Below are positions 23,011 to 35,867 of a stretch of DNA of 64,000 bases, piece by piece (the first letter of the stretch is position 1; each line of letters begins with the position of its first letter). The stretch spans positions 81,463,978 through 81,527,977 of the forward strand of contig OY294068.1 in the NCBI GenBank assembly GCA_958510875.1, read 5' to 3'. This DNA comes from Endomychus coccineus. Lineage: Eukaryota; Arthropoda; Insecta; Coleoptera; Endomychidae. The notes beneath the pieces are model-generated. The model had not been told where the DNA came from, made no database searches, and saw only the letters and a list, made by a program, of their open reading frames with translations. The position numbers and the translations under genes were made by a program.

Positions 23011-23486
23011 TCAGAACGCAAAAAGAAAATTTTAAATTTTGCTTCGAAGTACTTCCCCTCTAACGTCCGTAATGTTAGCATTACCACTTTCATATTTCAA
23101 ATTGGTAATAGACAAAGAGTTGTCGCTCTTTTAATTTAAAAGGAACTGCGATCAATCACTGACTTTCCTTCTTCCCCACTTTCACTCCTGTGAATGAAAT
23201 GTATGATTGAAGGAAAAGAAAATATATTGGTGACTATTTCACTCATTCCATTTTTAGTGAGGAAGTTTCCATAGCAACTCTCGTTTCACAGCGATAAAAC
23301 ATGCAAGCCTGCAAAACTTAGCAAGTTATTATTTCATCGATAATATTTTGACATTTCTCACATTCATAGATAGCTTGGGAAATGAATACCATATAGAAAA
23401 CAAACAACGTTTAGTTAATCTATGAAGAATACTTATTTGTCAAATAGCGCAATACGTGTCAAAAAGTAGATTGGGGAATTCCAAAA
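23011..23486. other. No recognisable gene
   Basis: AT-rich, probably diverged repeat-alpha material on its left side. It leads into recombinase fragment D. Confidence 0.35.
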
Positions 23487-23690
23487 ATGAGCCTCCAAGA
23501 TAAATTTCGAAATATTTCGTCGAAAGAAATACATAGTGAAATTGCCAAACTAGTGCCTTTCAACACAAGAAAAACTAGGACATCTGCATGGAACCAGTTC
23601 ACGAAATTTCTTCTAAAAAGAAACTATACCTTAGATAGAGAAACGACTCCTCGTGATTTTGATACAAATGTCATTCGCGAAATTGCCTAA
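23487..23690 (+). pseudogene. N-terminal fragment of a tyrosine recombinase (copy D)
   Basis: 67 residues from an ATG: SSKEIHSEIAKLVPFNTRKT, then RTSAWNQFTKFLLKRNY and TLDRETTPRDFD. The NTRKTRTSAWNQFTKF stretch matches the N-terminal part of the DUF3504-type recombinase also seen at locus C (NTKRSKLSVWRQFLDF). The catalytic core is absent. The next 150 bp on the opposite strand are open for 70 residues without a recognised domain. Truncated copy. Confidence 0.5.
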
Positions 23691-24132
23691 GCAACAAACT
23701 TTCATATTACAATCGAGAAATTTTGCCGGCAAAATTTCATCTCTAGTGGTATTATATAATTTTTGTAATTTGCCTCCATTTTGATTTTCTAATTGACCCA
23801 TTAACGAACGCAACGTCATCACTCGCCGTGTCTTAATATCCAAAAAAGCACGGAACTTTTCACGAAAATGTTTAGGTTGGCGAGCTTGATGCGGAATTAT
23901 CTTGTCATCATTATGTCAGTTTAAATGACAGTGTCGAGCGTCAACAACTCAAGAAAGCGATCACAGAACCACTAAATCAAATTTTCACTTTCAAAATTAA
24001 GATGTTACCAACCACCATAAAAATCCCTAAATGGACTAAATTGAACATTTTTGTTTAAAAACGGCATAAAAAGAGCAAATTACAAAAAATAGTATAAACA
24101 ACTCGTTTCCTAAGACCTTGAAGCACTCATTC

Positions 24133-24170
24133 TTTAAAAAAACTCGTGGCTTCGCCACTCGTTTTTTAAA
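24133..24170. repeat. Hairpin near recombinase fragment D
   Basis: TTTAAAAAAACTCGTGGC (24133-24150) pairs with GCCACTCGTTTTTTAAA (24154-24170) around TTC, with GTGGCTTCGCCAC at the core. A second ACTCGT/ACGAGT pair follows at about 24190-24210. Confidence 0.6.
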
Positions 24171-24254
24171 CTTGAATTCGTGCTTTAAGACGAGTCTTAG
24201 AAAACTCGTTCTTTAATATACTATATGATGTTTTAGACTAATGAAATAAATAAA

Positions 24255-25000
24255 TAAATATATTCTATGTTACATTGAACTTTTATTCAAATAGTTATCT
24301 AATGTAATTTACCACTCTATGTATTATACGGACACCTGATGTCAAGTTGACTTCCGAAATTGTTCATACTATAATGCAACCTTGTTTTATACTGACATCT
24401 GCTATCACATGAACTATCAGATTTTTCCACTGAGTAAACGCATAAAATAGACTGTAAGTTCACATCGATGTCACCACTTGAATCTTAAAATGAAAATTTC
24501 GGACACTTCTGCATATTAAATATATGCGTATTATATATATTTATGAACAGGAAATTCCATTCCAAAAACTGAAGATGGATATCAAACAGACCACTTAGTA
24601 CTTGAAAGGATTTACCTCGTTCAAAAACAATACAGTTCCTATTTTCCCCACTTTAAAGCGATTGTCAAATTTTCAAAAACATATAACCAATGTCTCCATA
24701 GTTTCAGAACCGCAAGTGCGCATACACACCTAGACAACATTTCAAAAATAGTCTAGATCGATTTAGAAATGCTCGAAATGGATATATCCGTGAAAATCGG
24801 GAAATTTTTTAGACCAATTGATTACAATACTTTCCTTATACTACGTATAGTGAGAGCAGTAAAAAAAGGCAAGTTAGTATTACCACTTTGAAACGATTTG
24901 CAAATTTTGAAATCCATACAACCAATAGGAACGGCGCAATAGTCTCCACAAATTTAGATACGCAATCGACATCATCTCAAAAATGGTCCAGATCGATTCA
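24255..25000 (-). repeat. Repeat alpha, copies 7 and 7b
   Basis: The first part has GTTACATTGAACTTTTATTC, TATACGGACACCTGATGTCAA, CGGACACTTCTGCATATTAAAT and ACTGAAGATGGATATCAAA. The section 24880-25000 repeats the TATTACCACTTTGAAACGATTTGCAAATTT and AATAGTCTCCACA blocks, so a second partial copy is fused to it. Confidence 0.5.
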
Positions 25001-25616
25001 GAAATGCACGCAACTAGATGGCTGTCTACAACTATACCGAAATATTTATGTTTATATCACATACGATTCTAAGAGGTTGAAGGTTTGGCTATGTTATACT
25101 TATTAACAACAAAATCTGAATTTTTTTTTGAGTAATTGGTTGTCAACAGTATGAAATCAAACATGTTACTAATGTTTTCAAAATCAGCCTACGCTTACGT
25201 GATGAGGGAATCCCCAGCTGTCTGCTCATAGAAAATGGCGGTGTCACCCACGTAAATTACTATAAACCCTTGTGAGCGGATATTGAATAGATTGTTGGGC
25301 ATGTTGAAATGTACATAAAAACGAATTGATCCAAGATTCAAGCCTTGGTGAAGCCATACTAACCATTCTATATTCACTGATATCATCTCCAATCTTCAAA
25401 ATTGTTTTGTTTCGCTCGGATAACTTTTAATGAGGGTTAAGCAAGTTCCGCGAATGGGACTCAAAATTTGAGTTGTCAATACTTTCATCGAATCTTGTGT
25501 TGACCAGGCCTGCCTGAAACCATAATGATTATTGAAATCATGTTGTAATTCTCTCACAAACAACACTAACCACTTTTTAGTACATTGAAACGGATCTGAA
25601 ACGGCAGCCCATTTAT

Positions 25617-25627
25617 GCTGGGCGCCA
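25617..25627 (-). promoter_or_regulatory. Primer-binding site of LTR copy A
   Basis: TGGCGCCCAGC on the minus strand, one base after the LTR end. It would pair with the 3' end of a tRNA ending GGCGCCA. The sequence further left (25100-25616) shows no gag or pol frame. Confidence 0.5.
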
Positions 25628-25628
25628 G

Positions 25629-27440
25629 TGAAACGGACCCGCCTTGGGTCGGTTTTAATTGGCCCAGCTAGCTCAATTTAAATTGATTAATCTCAGGGCT
25701 CGTAGTGAAACGAGCCTTGTGATTCAAGACTGGTGAATTGCCCGAGCGCCAACTGCTTGAAAAAAACTATAAAACTAAATGAATTCACAGTCAAGAATAC
25801 AAGCACTACGAGATAGTTCAACAGTCGATGGAAATTCAGAAAAACAATACAAGTTCAACTTAACAATTCGTGTATATTCTATCAGAATTTGAATTATAAA
25901 TAAAATTTAAATTACAAATTTTTTAGAATACCAATTGGAAATATAAATAATATTGAATTCGTAGAAAAACAATTATTAAATTAAATCAAATTGTAACATA
26001 AATGAAATTTTAAGAAAACAATTATAAATTTAAATTGGTTTGTAACATAAATTGAATTTTAAGAAAACAATTATAAAATTAAATCAATTATTAAATTGAA
26101 AAGAACGAAATATCCAATAAGAGGACTTACAGTAGACCTCGAATGATTCTATATAAATTAGTGGAATACAACTTCGGATAAACAACAAAATCAGAGAATG
26201 AAATTATGGTCATTCAAACAAGAAAATGTTACCCTCCTTGGAACTCGTAGGAACTGGAAGTCGGTCCTGTCAGGAAAGTCACTAATCCGCCTTGGAGTGA
26301 AGGGGTGAGGAACCTCAGACGTTCAAACCCTGTAATTTCAAAGAACGAACAGTACCTGACTTGAGATCAAAAGGACAAGCAACACCGTCGGTTGAAATAA
26401 CCAGGTGATTCCACAACCGATAATGTTATCTTTCCCAAATTGCGAAAACACTAATACAAAATGGATATCTTGACGAGATATGAATTTAGGCAAAAATTTA
26501 ATTTAATCTGAAAGAAATAAACGATTACAATTGATTTTTAAAATTAGCAAAAAGTTAACATGTGACTGAAAGAATAATAATTAAAATTATATCTCAAAGA
26601 ATATTATTTGAAAGGTTGAAAATTTGCTAGTTAGCATAAAATTCTGGTTTGCTTGAAATGAATTCTACACGTGGATTGATAATGTAAACTGTATTAACTC
26701 CCAAACGGCGTGACAGTGTCATAAATATATGTATACCTAATAAGCAGTACTTAGGTTATTTGTTTCGTATTCACCCTTATCAACCTTTACTGCACGTTGG
26801 TCTAATAAGACCACCCTATGTTTCTTGTACTAGGATAACAAAATGGCGATCTACAGAATCGCGCAACTACCATGTGCACAAATTGCAGGGTCAAGTAAAA
26901 AGGTGGAAATTAAATATTGTCTGCATCAACTGCCCACGTCTCGTTAGAGTAATTTCATACAATGACTACAACAATTCCGGTAATGATGGAAATGATATAC
27001 CTGGGATCATGCTAAATGCAAATCTGATTGTGCGTGTCTTAGGATAAGTCGAGTAAATTTCCTCCGAAATATAATTACATTCAGGTACTGTACATCCAGA
27101 CGTTTAATAACAAATCTAAATCAAATTATATGTAGCCTGATGTGCATCATATTTCGGAAGCAAAAATTAAGAAAATGTATGTAAAGAATATGAAATATAA
27201 AACTCGACTTACCCTATTAAAGGTTAACACCACAATGAATAATTTCCGATTTCCGCTATCCTACATTCCCACTCCGCGATATTTAGTGACATCTCACATC
27301 AGGAATGGTAGTCTCAATAATCTAAGTTTTATTGACCGGCAGATGTCTTTAACTAATTATATGACAAGTTTGCTAGCCGAAAAGAAATCTAATCTGTTCA
27401 TTATCAAGTTCTATACAATCCCGTAACGCAAACCGTTACA
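25629..27440 (-). mobile_element. Long LTR of a Ty3/Gypsy-like family (copy A)
   Basis: On the minus strand the LTR starts TGTAACGG at 27440 and ends GGTCCGTTTCA at 25629. TGGCGCCCAGC (25627-25617) follows immediately, a typical tRNA primer-binding site. The same family forms the solo LTRs at 45.7 and 47.6 kb and the LTR at 60.8 kb. Shared blocks include GTTACCCTCCTTGGAACTCG and CAGGGCTCGTAGTGAAACG. No 4-bp target duplication spans this unit, as expected if internal sequence continues to the left. Confidence 0.6.
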
Positions 27441-28880
27441 ACATGCTTCAAAATTTTAGATATTTCTGCTGTTATCGATATGGATTTATATTGACACACT
27501 CCCCTCCTCTAGATTGGTCTTATAACCGCTAATTTCAAGGGTTTCGGCGATTGCCCTATAGAGTTATTGATTAGAATTGTGAGGGGATGTTTAATGTGAT
27601 GATTAATATGCTGTTGTAATATTATATCTTATATCTTCTGAAGTTATTGATTATTTTCACAACATCGGATATTGTTGTCTCGTGTAGATATAAGAATTTA
27701 TGATTGACTTTTCTATTTCATTCAGCGAGGTCTACTTCTTACCTATTTGTAAATAGTGATCGACAAATCTATTAGCTTTAAGGGAACATGTTTTATTTAT
27801 TCAAAATATATACATTTGGGAGTGGGAAAAGTGACTTTCAGTTTTAAATCCACCTAATTTTATGTAATACGTGATTCAAACTGTCAATAAGTACAATTTT
27901 TTGAATGATTGAAACTATGCCCCTAAATTTCTTCTCATGTAACTGAATGGACTAGATAGTTTGCATACTTTCATTGTCAAGTTTATTACAAACAAATTGT
28001 AATCATAAGCATTCAATGTCCCAAGTCACATATACCTACTGTATCATCTAATTTCATACCATTTTTATATGATAAAACTGAACCACAAATATGTGATATA
28101 AATACTTGTTACAAGTAATGAAAATATATATAGTCTCGATCAATTCATATTTTTCCTCTGAAGTATGGAGGCGCTAAATGAAACGTTCATGCCGCTACTA
28201 TTTCTGTGTAACATAATAAATTTCTGATTTATTTATAGAATTGTCCAATTCTTGAGATTATCCACAAAATGCTTGAACGAATTTAGTTTACCCAGGATGT
28301 TTCAAACACCAATCTCAGTGTTTGCCTTGAAGGTTGTAATTGGAGCCAACCGCCATTAGTATGATACTAAAATGATGTAAAAGGAAAAGTTTGGGTTCAA
28401 CGTCGCAATCACAATATAAGTTAATTGATTTTCGAATCTTCCACTAAATCGAGCTTTAACTTTGTGTTAAGGATGTAAATTTTCCCTGGATAAGAATCTA
28501 TAAAAGACAGTGAAATATAATTTTGATCTTGTAAATTACAGCAACTAGTTGTTTTCATGCATCTCATGATCAACATATAATACTTCTTCAACTCATTCTT
28601 ATCAGACTAAACCTTAAACATCGTTAAAATGCTCATAAAGCAACAATTATTGTAAGTGGTAAGTAACGTTCACGAAACTAAAAAAAAAACTGAAGATACA
28701 TTGGTATGTGTAAAAACCTCAATTATTAAGACATAAACGCTGTGTCGCGTTTTTGGAATATTATTTTCGAGAAAAAGCATTTACAAATTATATAACGACG
28801 GAGAACCATCGTGATTTTTCCATTATCAAAATTCACAAAAGTGATGTTTGTTTTTATTTCTTAGTTATTATTGGCATTAA
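27441..28880. other. No recognisable gene
   Basis: AT-rich. Nothing coding or repeated was identified. Confidence 0.4.
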
Positions 28881-28884
28881 GGTG

Positions 28885-29090
28885 CTCTACTTCTACTAGT
28901 GACAAAATTAATATTTGTTTTGACGTTTCGATATTTTATTGATATCTTCATCAAAAATTGATCTGTTTATAATGTTCCATGTAATTTAGAATAGAACAGA
29001 TGACTATGATTAATCAAATGAGTCTGCAGCTGAAAGGTCCTCAGTACTCTAACAGTATTTTTAGTGGATAAGATTGATTCTTTGAACACC
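28885..29090 (+). mobile_element. Penelope-like 3' tail fragment
   Basis: Contains GACGTTTCGATATTTTATTGATATCTTCATCA, a tail type common in Penelope-like elements. AAAGGTCCTCAGTACT and ACAGTATTTTTAGTGGATAAG follow (about 29033-29072), shared with 20.8 kb and, inverted, 34.6 kb. Non-coding. Confidence 0.45.
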
Positions 29091-30690
29091 TATTAGACTA
29101 TTCTAATCTATATATTATTATAAATGATAAAAGCTTAGTGTCCTCACTCACTCACTGACTCACTCTGACCATCAAGAGTTGTGATAAACAGTAATATGTG
29201 GGGGCTTGAAATTTTGGAGAGGGGTAAATTATCTCACAAGACGAATTTTTGAAATTCTTTTGCTATGGGAATGGAAGCAATTGTAGTAATTCAACGATTT
29301 TGACAATTCCACTGACCGGAGAATATAATTTATTATCCCCGTCTAAATAAATCTAGATATTAATAGATAGAGTTGTGAAATATTCCGAACCAGAAGACAT
29401 TCATTGTCAATATAGAGAGTACCTTAAGCCATCATTTTATCACCGAAAATTTGTGTAATATTATCCTTAATAACTTTGAGAGTGAAGAAATGACATACAA
29501 ATCTGTCGACTTTGTTTTGAAAAATGATGAAGCCGTAAATTATCCTTCGAAACGATCTTTCTCCTGTGATGGAATGATATAATATGTGAATACGTCCATT
29601 TGAATATTGTTGATTTTTTGTCAATTCATCGGTTCCCATTCGGTACGATTACACACGTAAATACGTTCCACTTGATGTGTAGCGTTTGTGTACAGTATCC
29701 CGTTCAAAATTGAGGTTAGGATTATAAAATTTGTTTTCAACACAGCCATCCTCCTGCTCCCTTTCACCGATACATTAACTGTGTTAAAGGGATTATTTTG
29801 TCTTCGTTAAATGTCTCTATTCAATGTTCTTACTTTTACACATAATTTTTTTAGTTTAGTGTGTATTGTTCCAAAGACATATCGATTCTGATGATCCTGT
29901 TTGAAAATATTATGATGATGGCATCATTCCACATCATCGCTAATGAAATATATTGAAGCGAAGGGTTACATCATCACCTTCTACGACTATCATAATTTAC
30001 GAACTATGACCGCTGGCGAATGAGATAGATCGAAACGTTACCAGCCACTATACGCGATCTCAATTATGGAAGAGAGAATCATCTGAGAAAGTTTTCTATG
30101 TGAAAATGTGTTACATCTTACCAGCAGGCATGTGCTATTCTAATGTGGCTATATGGTCCACCAATAAATTCATTATGTTAACAGTTGATGAGATGTGTCT
30201 AAAATTTGGACTATTTATTCTGGAATACACAACCAAACCAGAGTGTTCTGATGAATGAGAATTTATTGGATTGGTTAGGTTATCGAGTCAAAAAATCGAA
30301 TATTATCAGCTAATTAGCCTTTGTTTCTGTGGGATCTACAGCGTCATCACTCTCAGTAAATGGAAAATATCTAAGTCCATCAATTTTCTTCAATGTTTCC
30401 TTCAGTAACTGGTATTTTAATTGGTGTAAAAATTTAGAATACATATACACGTTTTCAAACTTCAGACCGTATACATCTAACAATTACTTGGACCGCAGAT
30501 TATGGCTCGTACAGTATTCGGCAGCAAAGAGCTGTGACGTTGTGATTGGTCATGATTTTCAATGCCTAACACTAAATTTATAATATCCAACGAGTGTTTC
30601 TGCTTAACATCGTGCCTAAAGGTGAATCGATATCAAACTGAAACGTATATTAATAAAGATTTCTTTATAAATAAGTGATGATGATAAAGT
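29091..30690. other. No recognisable gene
   Basis: AT-rich. Short frames at 29424-29639 (-) and 30329-30583 (+) have no recognised domain. Confidence 0.4.
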
Positions 30691-30697
30691 GTATATG

Positions 30698-30917
30698 TTG
30701 GAGCACGCGGTGAAACACATCTCACACATGCCCAAGTAAGTTACTGAATGTCATAGCACGTGACTCTATTTCAAAGCAGGTGACACTCTGTCAAAAGCAT
30801 GTGTCTGAATGTTGAAACACGTATCTGAATTTTGAAACACATGTTTGAATATTGCAGCACGTGTCAAACACGTGTCGTCAAGTTAACTATGAAATGCGCT
30901 TGCGTTGAATATATAAG
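30698..30917 (+). promoter_or_regulatory. E-box-like CACGTG cluster with a TATA box
   Basis: Between 30700 and 30875 a degenerate unit (about TGAATNTTGAAACACGTGT) recurs. Perfect CACGTG occurs at 30757-30762, 30858-30863 and 30869-30874, with near matches such as GCATGTG and ACACGTAT between them. TATATAAG follows at 30910-30917 and a possible initiator (TTCATTAG) about 20 bp later. No gene follows within reach, so this may be the promoter of an unrecognised LTR or an orphan regulatory element. CACGTG is the canonical binding site of bHLH factors. Activity is inference. Confidence 0.35.
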
Positions 30918-32400
30918 TTCCTTCATTAGGAAAGAGCAAGAGACCGAGTGTTGAAGCACTGCATTGAAACGGTCAGTGACGGCATCGGCCGGTGATCATA
31001 GTTCGTGAATTACAATCGCCGGTCGATGTAGTGGAAGCATCCATTATTGGAAGTTTTGAATATCAACTACTACAATCTATCCTTCGAATTCCGTAGTCCA
31101 AATTCAATATTACCGAACATGTGTTAGAAATCATTACTTCTGGTGTAACTGAGAGACATTTATTCAACATCACTTTCGGTCTCGTGCGTGGTTTCGTGCA
31201 TTTTAATACTTCCACTACTCTATTTTGATTGGTTGACAGCTCATTGATTGACCACCTTACACCTCATGTAATGGCTACCACTATGATGGATAGATCGTAT
31301 TATAGTTGTGATATGAGACACTTCATAGAACGACAGTTGACAGCTTATAGATTGGTATGTATTAATTTTTCACTCTACAAGTCGAGTTATTTCATTTGAT
31401 ACCCATAAAGCTATAGCTGTAAAAAAAATTCACGGTTTTACAATTTATATCTGCCATATTGGATTTTCCACTGAAAATAAGAATTCACGCTCTTCGCATC
31501 TAGACCTTTCATTAAATACCCATAAAGCTATATTTCGGAACATAAAAATTTCAATCTCTCATCGCGGTAGATCGGACAAGTTGATCGCTTTATTAATACT
31601 ATATTATTGATAACCATTTCACGTAGATAACCAAATTTCTACTATATAACCCACATCCGATTTCACCCTGATGACAATGACGTCAAAGTTGACGAAAAAC
31701 TTTCGAACACGTGGCAGACGTCATGATAGTTTGAACAGACGCATCTAGGATCTTTACGAACCACCTGTATCTCAAACATTACTACTCATCATAAAAAACC
31801 TGTATAGTCCATATACGTCAAAAACAATTGAAAGGGTCAGTTCCACTTTAACCGCTCATTCAAAGATGGCGCGCACAGGCGGCCATGACACCCCATATTC
31901 GACGTTGACAGGCAGACACGACAGTTCATAGATCCGACATGACACTTTTTAGACTTGATCACATGATAGACGTTATAACACCTCTTACAAACCTGTATAT
32001 ACAAATCATCTATTCTATGATCTCCACACTCTATCGTTTGATAAGCTGAGAGTCTGTATATGCTCAGACCCTAGATGTTTGGAACGCTTTTATCAGCTGC
32101 TAAGATAATGACAAAAATAAAAGCTTCGAGGAACCATCCTTAGCATTACCAACGGGAACAAATTTAAAATTGATTTGCATTGTCGCATTCAAAATTATGA
32201 CAGAAAAAAGAAAACTTTCTAAAATAAAACGGGAAGTTAGGGAAAGAAAAAAAATGACGTAAAAGATCAAAAAATTTGGTACATACAACCCCTTAGAATC
32301 ACCCCTTCAGTAGTTGCAAACTCGACGTTTAGGAACATCACTGGTGCCGAGCTTTAACAAAATCCCTCTCCGGCTGCCATCGATTTCAAACTCATGATCC
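30918..32400. other. No recognisable gene; one short direct repeat
   Basis: TACCCATAAAGCTATA occurs twice (about 31402 and 31518). The rest is AT-rich without coding signals. Confidence 0.4.
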
Positions 32401-32673
32401 CGTAATATATTTTTTCGACGACCACATGCGAAAATGACAAATAGCACACTATTTAGTTACTCCGAAAATGACAAATATCACCCTAGAGATAAAAAATTAA
32501 ATATCACACTAGAGTGATATGTGTATATATAGCTATATGTATTGCATAATGGAATTAAAGTGTGCTTTGAAATTAATATTGCGAAAACGTCCGATAAACT
32601 TTAGAAGTGTCATTTTTGCATATGCATCATTCTTATCATAACCGTAAAAATAGTATCTAAAATTCCATAAAAC

Positions 32674-33806
32674 ATGGATGCAGAGATTAATAGTGATGAT
32701 CAATGTACTCCACCTGAAATTGAAGAGGCAGCAAAATTAACGTCACTAAATTTACTGCCTGAAAAGTCCAAAAGAAGGTACGAATACGCTTACGATCAAT
32801 TTCTTTCATGTCGAAGAAATAAGGAAATAAGAAGCTCCTTTTCTGAAAACGTTTTGCTTGCATACATGGGTGAACTTTCCAATAGAATCCAATGCTCAAC
32901 ATTATAGACTAATTATTCTCTGTTGCGTACCACTTTATACATTCACCACAATGTAGATATCTCGAAATATAGTAAACTTACGGCATTTTAAAAAAGGAAA
33001 AGTTTTTTGACGCAACCAGAAATTTGTGAATTTATAAATAAAGCTTCCGATGAAATTCATTTACTTACAAAGGTAAGTCATCGGTATTCAAACAAAGTCT
33101 ATCAATTTATTTAATTATGGTTTTTTTAGGTTGTGTTAGTTATGGGTATATCTGGTGCATGTCGCAAGCAAGAACTTACCCAGTTATGTATAAATAACAT
33201 TGAAGATTTGGGCACTGCGGCTGTCATTCAAGTTAATAATAAAAAAAATAAATGCTGTCTCAAGTTCACTATTACTGGAAACTTTTATAGCATATATAAA
33301 AATATGCCAATCTAAGACCGCCAACTACCGAAACGCGCTTTTTTCTTAATTATAGAGACCAAGAATGCACAAAACAAGTAGTGGGCATTAACAAAATTGG
33401 AAATATACCTAGAGTAGTGGCTAAATTTTTAAATCTAAAGGATCCTGAAAAATACACAGGGCACTCATTTCGCCATTCTTCTGCTACTATATTAGTAGAT
33501 GCAGGAGGAGATCTAACTTCTCTGAAAAGACATGGAGGTTGGAAATCGTCCAAAGTAGCAGAATAATATATTGACGATTCTGCTACTAACAGGTTAAATA
33601 TTGCCAATAAAATTATGGGTGCCATCAGCAGTACTTCGAAAGCCGTCACTCCGCCTCTTCGAGAAACTGACATCGATTCTACTACTGTACATAGTGTACA
33701 AATAACAGAGAGAAATCTGTCTAACTCCTCATTGCAAAGTCCATTACAATTTACTAATTGTAATAATAATAACATTACTTTTAATTTCTACAATTCTAAG
33801 CAGTAA
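32674..33806 (+). pseudogene. Tyrosine recombinase of a Crypton-like element (copy B), multiply broken
   Basis: Sister of copy A in the same two-exon layout. Exon 1 begins at the ATG 32674 (MDAEINSDDQCTPPEIEEAA) and ends at 33072 (GTAAGT donor). Exon 2 begins at 33130 after TTTTTAG. The catalytic Arg is in GACRKQEL, then HSFRH, HGGW and YIDDS. Faults are a TAG at about 32905 where copy A has Trp, a TAA near 32991, a frame break at about 33312, and a TAA at about 33564 just before the catalytic Tyr. The C-terminus is an Asn-rich tail (NNNNITFNFYNSKQ), similar to copy A's NNCSQLTINISNK. TTTTTTCGACGACCACA (about 32409-32426) and its inverse (about 33897-33915) flank the unit. Confidence 0.75.
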
Positions 33807-33917
33807 TCTTGTTCAATTATTACTTTTCTTTGTAAAATTCTCAAATTCTCAAAATAAAGTGAAAATATATAAATTTTTTTGCAGTTATGCATTAATCTGT
33901 GGTCGTCGGAAAAATAG

Positions 33918-34022
33918 TGTACATTACTTGTGTGGAAAGTGTCATTTCACACACGTGGGATTGTCGCACGAGGCGCCCACTCATGTGAAATGGGTCACTT
34001 TCCACACTAGTAACGTAATATA
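33918..34022. repeat. Long hairpin downstream of recombinase copy B
   Basis: GTGTGGAAAGTG and CATTTCACACACGTGGG (33930-33959) pair with CCCACTCATGTGAAATGGG and CACTTTCCACAC (33976-34007). Weaker pairing of GTACATTACTT with AGTAACGTAATATAC extends it outward. Confidence 0.7.
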
Positions 34023-34479
34023 CTAATATGTGTTACACGTTGACGAATTGAGAATGTGTAATAATTTTTGTTTAATGCAACTTCCGAATTCACCGAATAT
34101 CAAATCAATATGGAGGTTTGAAATATGACACCTCGAAATCTCTTAATATTTTTGCTACAAATTTTCTTACTTGTTTCTGATGTAGTTAGTCCATATACCT
34201 TATTGCACTCACTGCCGGATGAAGAATAACTATGGTTTTGTTATTCGCACAATTAAAAACAGTTTTCCATGGGTCGCTATTCCCCAATAAAAATTTCACA
34301 GCCATTCCGTAGAATGACTAATACCTTAGTATCTTTATTCTTCAGATGCCATACCCTTATGTACAAATATTCATTTGGTATTATCTAAATAATGTTTACT
34401 CCCTCACTAGACGCTAAATAGTATAAGGGAATTATTGTAACTGTGCCAAAAATGTTTTCCGGATCTGTGTGCTCTTAAC

Positions 34480-35285
34480 AATCCTATGTGCAGACTATTC
34501 AGCCGTTTAAAATGATCGTACGAAGTTTAAATTTTGAAAATCTCTCTTAAGTGATGAAAATAGGAACTGTATTATGAATAAGAAACAATCTTATCCACTA
34601 AAAACACTGTTTTAGTACTGAGGACCTTATAGCTTTTAGGCATGTTTTTAATACTTTAACTACACGAGAGGGAAACCTAGGAAAGATCTGCTATCTTTCT
34701 ACGGTGTTCTAGAAAGGTCAAAGAACTCGTGTATCATCATCAATCAAACGAATAGCTTTCTTCTGGATAGATTCTTCTTCATAGTGTTATAGTGAGAACT
34801 CTGTTATAGTTTTATCAGCAACAGTATTGTTTTGGGGCTGTAGCCTCGTGTCAAGTGGTAGTTTTGACATTCATCTTCAATTTTTCAAATGGGATTATAG
34901 TATTTAAAGAACCATAATGACAACAGTGTTTTCTGGTTAAAATTATGTATCACCGCAAAAATATCCAAAAATCTTATTTTAAGATTCTAGTGACGTCACA
35001 GTTTATCATTTGTACTGTATAAAGATACAGTATACTTTAATGTTCCGTGACATCATGAAAATAAGGTTATATATTATCGATAGTTTTGATAGTTTGTGAC
35101 AGCAGTTTGGCAGTATAAAACACAAATTTCTGAAACACATTATGTATTAGACCATTTCAATAAAATTTCAATGTAGTCCAGGCTATAATTTAACGCCTTT
35201 TATTACCTGTTTCAAAATCATTCTCAATATATTTTATTTTCCTACAATCATACATTTGACCCATAGAAGTGTCCGAAATCGAAAA
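34480..35285 (+). repeat. Repeat alpha, copy 8, with an inverted Penelope-like tail inside
   Basis: Contains GTGATGAAAATAGGAACTGTATT, then an inverted CTTATCCACTAAAAACACTGTTTTAGTACTGAGGACCTTAT tail (about 34580-34630) shared with 20.8 and 29.0 kb, then GTAGTTTTGACATTCATCTTCAATTTT, GTGACGTCACAG and GACCCATAGAAGTGTCCGAAATC (about 35259-35281). The tail fragment probably inserted into the alpha copy. Confidence 0.5.
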
Positions 35286-35867
35286 ATTGTGTTAACAAAG
35301 ATGAGGGAATTTAGTGATATATTGATCACATCAATTAATTTACAATATAAAGATGATTGTTATGAACTACTATGGCTCCGCAATGGTTTCACTAAAATCA
35401 AGTATAATCAATATAACATTCTATGACAACTTGCAATCTGATCGAAGATTCCGAAGAAATCATTTCATGTAGAAAAACACTGATCATAGAAAATGTAATA
35501 CTGCTTATTGCATACGAGACATATCCAACATTCAGTTTTTATCCGTTGTTTTCCATTTATTTCATGCACCTTATTCACATTTCCTTCTTCTGTCATTCAA
35601 TATAATGTGAAATGAAGTGTCTTTTCATTACCTATAAAGGACATAAATGCTTCAGAAATTGATTATAAACATTAGGTGTCTTTAATTTTTTTACCTGAAT
35701 TAACATGAAGTATTAATGTAAAAGCTACATCTAGAGCAATTCCACATGCCGACATTTTAAATTATGTAAAAAAATACATCAAAACTTATATTCCCGCTAC
35801 TGAAATGTGGTAGCTTGTTCAAGTCTGCTTGTCCCCATGCTGACACTATTTGGTTGGCACATTGATC

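Noticed and set aside
26760..27426. Two open frames of about 95 residues
   Set aside because: They fall inside the long LTR of copy A and have no recognised domain.
25629..27440. Third solo LTR
   Set aside because: No matching 4-bp duplication was found at the two ends, and a primer-binding site follows, so internal sequence probably remains.
33350..33775. 141-residue open frame on the minus strand
   Set aside because: It is antisense to recombinase copy B, whose catalytic motifs are on the plus strand.
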